A stretch of 64,000 bases of DNA, from assembly GCA_030691865.1 (NCBI GenBank), contig JAUYDL010000018.1:11320-75319 (forward strand), given 5' to 3'. The position numbers and the translations under genes are program-made. Positions within the stretch are counted from its first letter, which is position 1, and each line of letters opens with the position of its first letter. This DNA is from Candidatus Omnitrophota bacterium. GTDB taxonomy: Bacteria; Omnitrophota; Gorgyraeia; Gygaellales; Profunditerraquicolaceae. The notes under the pieces are model-generated. The model ran no database searches, had not been told where the DNA came from, and was given only the letters and a program-made list of their open reading frames with translations. Shown one piece after another: positions 61,858-64,000 of this stretch.

Positions 61858-64000
61858 ATGGCAAAGAAATATGTTTACAGTTTCGGCGGCGGTAAAGGCG
61901 AAGGCAATGAAAGTATGAAGAACCTCTTAGGCGGAAAAGGTGCAAATTTAGCCGAGATGGCCGGTAACAAGAATTTGATGTTGCCTGTACCTGCGGGATT
62001 TACCTGCACCACAGAGGTCTGCACATATTATTATCAGAATAAAAAGAAATATCCCAAAGAATTAAAAGGGCAGGTTTTAAAGGCCTTGGAAAAAGTAGAA
62101 AAATTAATGGACAGGAAATTCGGCGATTGCCTTAATCCATTATTATTTTCTGTGCGTTCCGGCGCCAGAAAATCCATGCCGGGTATGATGGAGACAGTTT
62201 TAAATGTCGGCCTTACCGAGAAGACTATTCCCGGGCTGATTAAGCAAAGCAACGGCAACAGCCGCTTTGTTTATGACGCTTACCGGCGCTTGATTATGAT
62301 GTATTCCGATGTAGTTATGGAAAAGGCTGCTGGTATTGAGCCCAAAGGCGAAGAGGGGATCCGCAAACAGCTGGAAAAAATCATGGCCCAGATGAAAAAA
62401 TCTAAAAATTATACCATTGATACGGATTTAAATGTTGAAGACTTAAAAAAGCTCTGCGCGCAATTTAAAGCTAAAATCAAAGAAGTTTTAGGCAAAGAGT
62501 TTCCCGATGAACCCATGGAGCAGTTATGGGGTGGTATTGGCGCGGTATTTTCTTCCTGGAACGGAAAACGCGCCATCAGCTATCGCCGGATCGAAAATAT
62601 TCCGGATGCCTGGGGCACCGCGGTCAACGTGCAGACCATGGTTTTTGGTAATATGGGTAATGACTCAGCAACCGGGGTTGCCTTTACGCGTAACCCAGGA
62701 AACGGTGAGAATAATTTCTACGGTGAATATTTAATTAACGCCCAAGGTGAAGACGTGGTGGCCGGTATTCGCACGCCGGCTCCAATCAATGAATATTCAA
62801 CCTCAAGCCATAATAAAGACCTGCTCACCCTGGAAAAAGCCATGCCTAAAATTTACAAAGAGCTTTACGCCTTTCAAAACCGCCTGGAGAAACATTACCA
62901 TGATATGCAGGATATCGAGTTTACTATTGAAAAAAGCAGGCTCTTTATGCTGCAGTGCCGCGTAGGCAAACGTAATGGCCCGGCAGCAGTACGCATGGCC
63001 ATAGACATGGTTAAAGAAAAAATGATTAAGAAAGAGCAGGCGGTAATGCGCGTAACTCCGGCACAGCTTGAGGAGTTACTACATCCGATTATTGACCCTA
63101 AAACTGAAAATACGGTTAAACCTTTTGCTAAAGGGCTGCCCGCTGGTCCGGGTGGCGCTTGCGGACAGATTGTTTTTTCCTCCAATGACGCGGTAGAATG
63201 GGCAAAAACCGGCAAAAAAGTAATCCTGGTACGCGAAGAAACTAACCCGGAAGATGTTGAAGGTATGCGCGCAGCCCAGGCGATTCTTACTGCCCGCGGC
63301 GGTATGACTTCACACGCGGCTTTAGTTGCGCGCGGCTGGGGTAAATGCTGTATTGTCGGATGCAGCGCTATGCATGTTGATCTGGATAAAAAAACAGTGC
63401 AGGTCGAAGGTAAAATCCTCAAAGAAGGGGATTGGATCACCTTAAACGGCACCAAAGGCAATGTCTATGAAGGCCAGCTTCCGATGATGGATGCCTCCGA
63501 AGAAAATACGATACTCTCGGAGTTCTTAAAAATGTGCGACGCAGTAAAGAAGCTGGGTGTGCGCACTAACAGCGATACACCTGAGGATGCTCAAAAAGCC
63601 CTGCAATTCGGAGCCGAAGGTATCGGGCTTTTCCGTACCGAACATATGTTCTACGGCAAAGGTGCAGACCAACCCTTGTTCCTGCTGCGCAAAATGATTG
63701 TTTCTAAAACAATCGAGGAAAGACAGAAGGCCTTGGATGAATTATTCCCGTTTGTAAAAAAAGATATTAAAGGAACCATTGCAGCTATGGACGGTTTTCC
63801 GGTGGTTATTCGCCTATTGGATCCTCCGCTGCATGAATTTGTTCCCCGCGAGCAAGTAAAACTAGAGCAATTAGCCAAAGATCTAAACATTGACATGAAA
63901 GAATTGGCTAAAAGGGCCGAAGGATTGCACGAATCAAATCCCATGATGGGGCATCGCGGCGTACGTTTAGGGGTAACTTATCCTGAGGTAAGCGCGATGC
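61858..64000 (+). CDS. ppdK: Pyruvate, phosphate dikinase (partial, runs off the right edge)
   Basis: PpdK interconverts pyruvate and phosphoenolpyruvate with ATP and phosphate. 714 codons of a protein that is usually about 870-900. The ATP-grasp N-terminus reads YVYSFGGGKGEGNESMKNLLGGKGANLAEM, broken here by the KGANLAEM motif, then SVRSGARKSMPGMMET and TGVAFTRNPGNGEN. The central phosphohistidine domain has GGMTSHAALVARGWGK with H486. The C-terminal PEP-binding barrel begins with GIGLFRTEHMFYG and continues to the edge. In an acetogen-like metabolism it links pyruvate to gluconeogenesis. Confidence 0.97.
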   Translation, partial: MAKKYVYSFGGGKGEGNESMKNLLGGKGANLAEMAGNKNLMLPVPAGFTCTTEVCTYYYQNKKKYPKELKGQVLKALEKVEKLMDRKFGDCLNPLLFSVRSGARKSMPGMMETVLNVGLTEKTIPGLIKQSNGNSRFVYDAYRRLIMMYSDVVMEKAAGIEPKGEEGIRKQLEKIMAQMKKSKNYTIDTDLNVEDLKKLCAQFKAKIKEVLGKEFPDEPMEQLWGGIGAVFSSWNGKRAISYRRIENIPDAWGTAVNVQTMVFGNMGNDSATGVAFTRNPGNGENNFYGEYLINAQGEDVVAGIRTPAPINEYSTSSHNKDLLTLEKAMPKIYKELYAFQNRLEKHYHDMQDIEFTIEKSRLFMLQCRVGKRNGPAAVRMAIDMVKEKMIKKEQAVMRVTPAQLEELLHPIIDPKTENTVKPFAKGLPAGPGGACGQIVFSSNDAVEWAKTGKKVILVREETNPEDVEGMRAAQAILTARGGMTSHAALVARGWGKCCIVGCSAMHVDLDKKTVQVEGKILKEGDWITLNGTKGNVYEGQLPMMDASEENTILSEFLKMCDAVKKLGVRTNSDTPEDAQKALQFGAEGIGLFRTEHMFYGKGADQPLFLLRKMIVSKTIEERQKALDELFPFVKKDIKGTIAAMDGFPVVIRLLDPPLHEFVPREQVKLEQLAKDLNIDMKELAKRAEGLHESNPMMGHRGVRLGVTYPEVSAM

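Overview
The window is about 64 kb of a compact, almost fully coding bacterial chromosome. Nearly all genes lie on the plus strand, and many starts overlap the preceding stop by 1 to 50 bases. The gene content suggests an uncultivated anaerobe. It has a Wood-Ljungdahl corrinoid protein block (AcsC, AcsD, AcsE, CooC-type ATPase, corrinoid activator), pyruvate phosphate dikinase, bactofilin, PilZ proteins and CdaA, an archaeal-type phosphoglycerate mutase, and GuaB3. Together with abundant small palindromic repeats this fits candidate phylum Omnitrophota or a relative. That placement is inference; there is no rRNA in the window.

Layout. 1-2.2 kb: end of tsaD, an MgtC-like protein, a bactofilin carrying a helix-turn-helix domain, a membrane-anchored helix-turn-helix protein, and larB. 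2.3-8.1 kb: five-gene corrinoid/methyl-transfer operon, then a tRNA(CAU). 8.2-10 kb: a frameshifted phosphatase and a minus-strand flippase. 10.1-17.1 kb: tilS, ftsH, folP, cdaA, a 42-codon YbbR-like mini-gene, pdxJ, acpS, nnrD. 17.1-17.6 kb: tRNA-Thr, tRNA-Tyr and tRNA-Gly, with the tRNA-Tyr interrupted by a 199-nt group I intron. 17.6-21.3 kb: PAS histidine kinase, lone receiver, thymidylate-synthase-like protein, gpsA. 21.4-32.9 kb: tRNA-Pro, two PilZ proteins, the threonine/aspartate-family genes (hom, thrC, apgM-like, lysC), cimA, valS, nadC. 33-39.3 kb: HEAT protein, uvrB, coaX, CIRCE-controlled groES-groEL. 39.5-47.2 kb: guaB3, guaA, and dnaE with a 458-residue intein. 47.2-54.2 kb: HU, hisS, aspS lacking its GAD domain, LysM lipoprotein, phoH, HD phosphohydrolase, ybeY, recO. 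54.3-64 kb: panE, apbE, an MgtE-N/CBS protein beside an NRAMP-like transporter, panB, a hypothetical, glyQS, and the start of ppdK.

Connections between genes. Most of CoA synthesis is present (panB, panE, coaX, coaB; panC and coaD not seen), as is most of threonine synthesis, with the ApgM-like protein a candidate homoserine kinase. A c-di-AMP cyclase and a PgpH-like HD phosphodiesterase are both encoded.

The most unusual content is structural. (1) There is a group I intron in the tRNA-Tyr anticodon. (2) A family of hairpin elements occurs at five loci. Three of these are nested, with hairpins inserted inside another hairpin's loop. Those three end in a small stem directly before a Shine-Dalgarno sequence, and two copies of the family supply the stop codon of the upstream gene. 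(3) A second hairpin family is also fused to a Shine-Dalgarno sequence. (4) Repeats sit in frame inside valS, dnaE and glyQS. These point to a genome shaped by small mobile or structured RNA-like elements.
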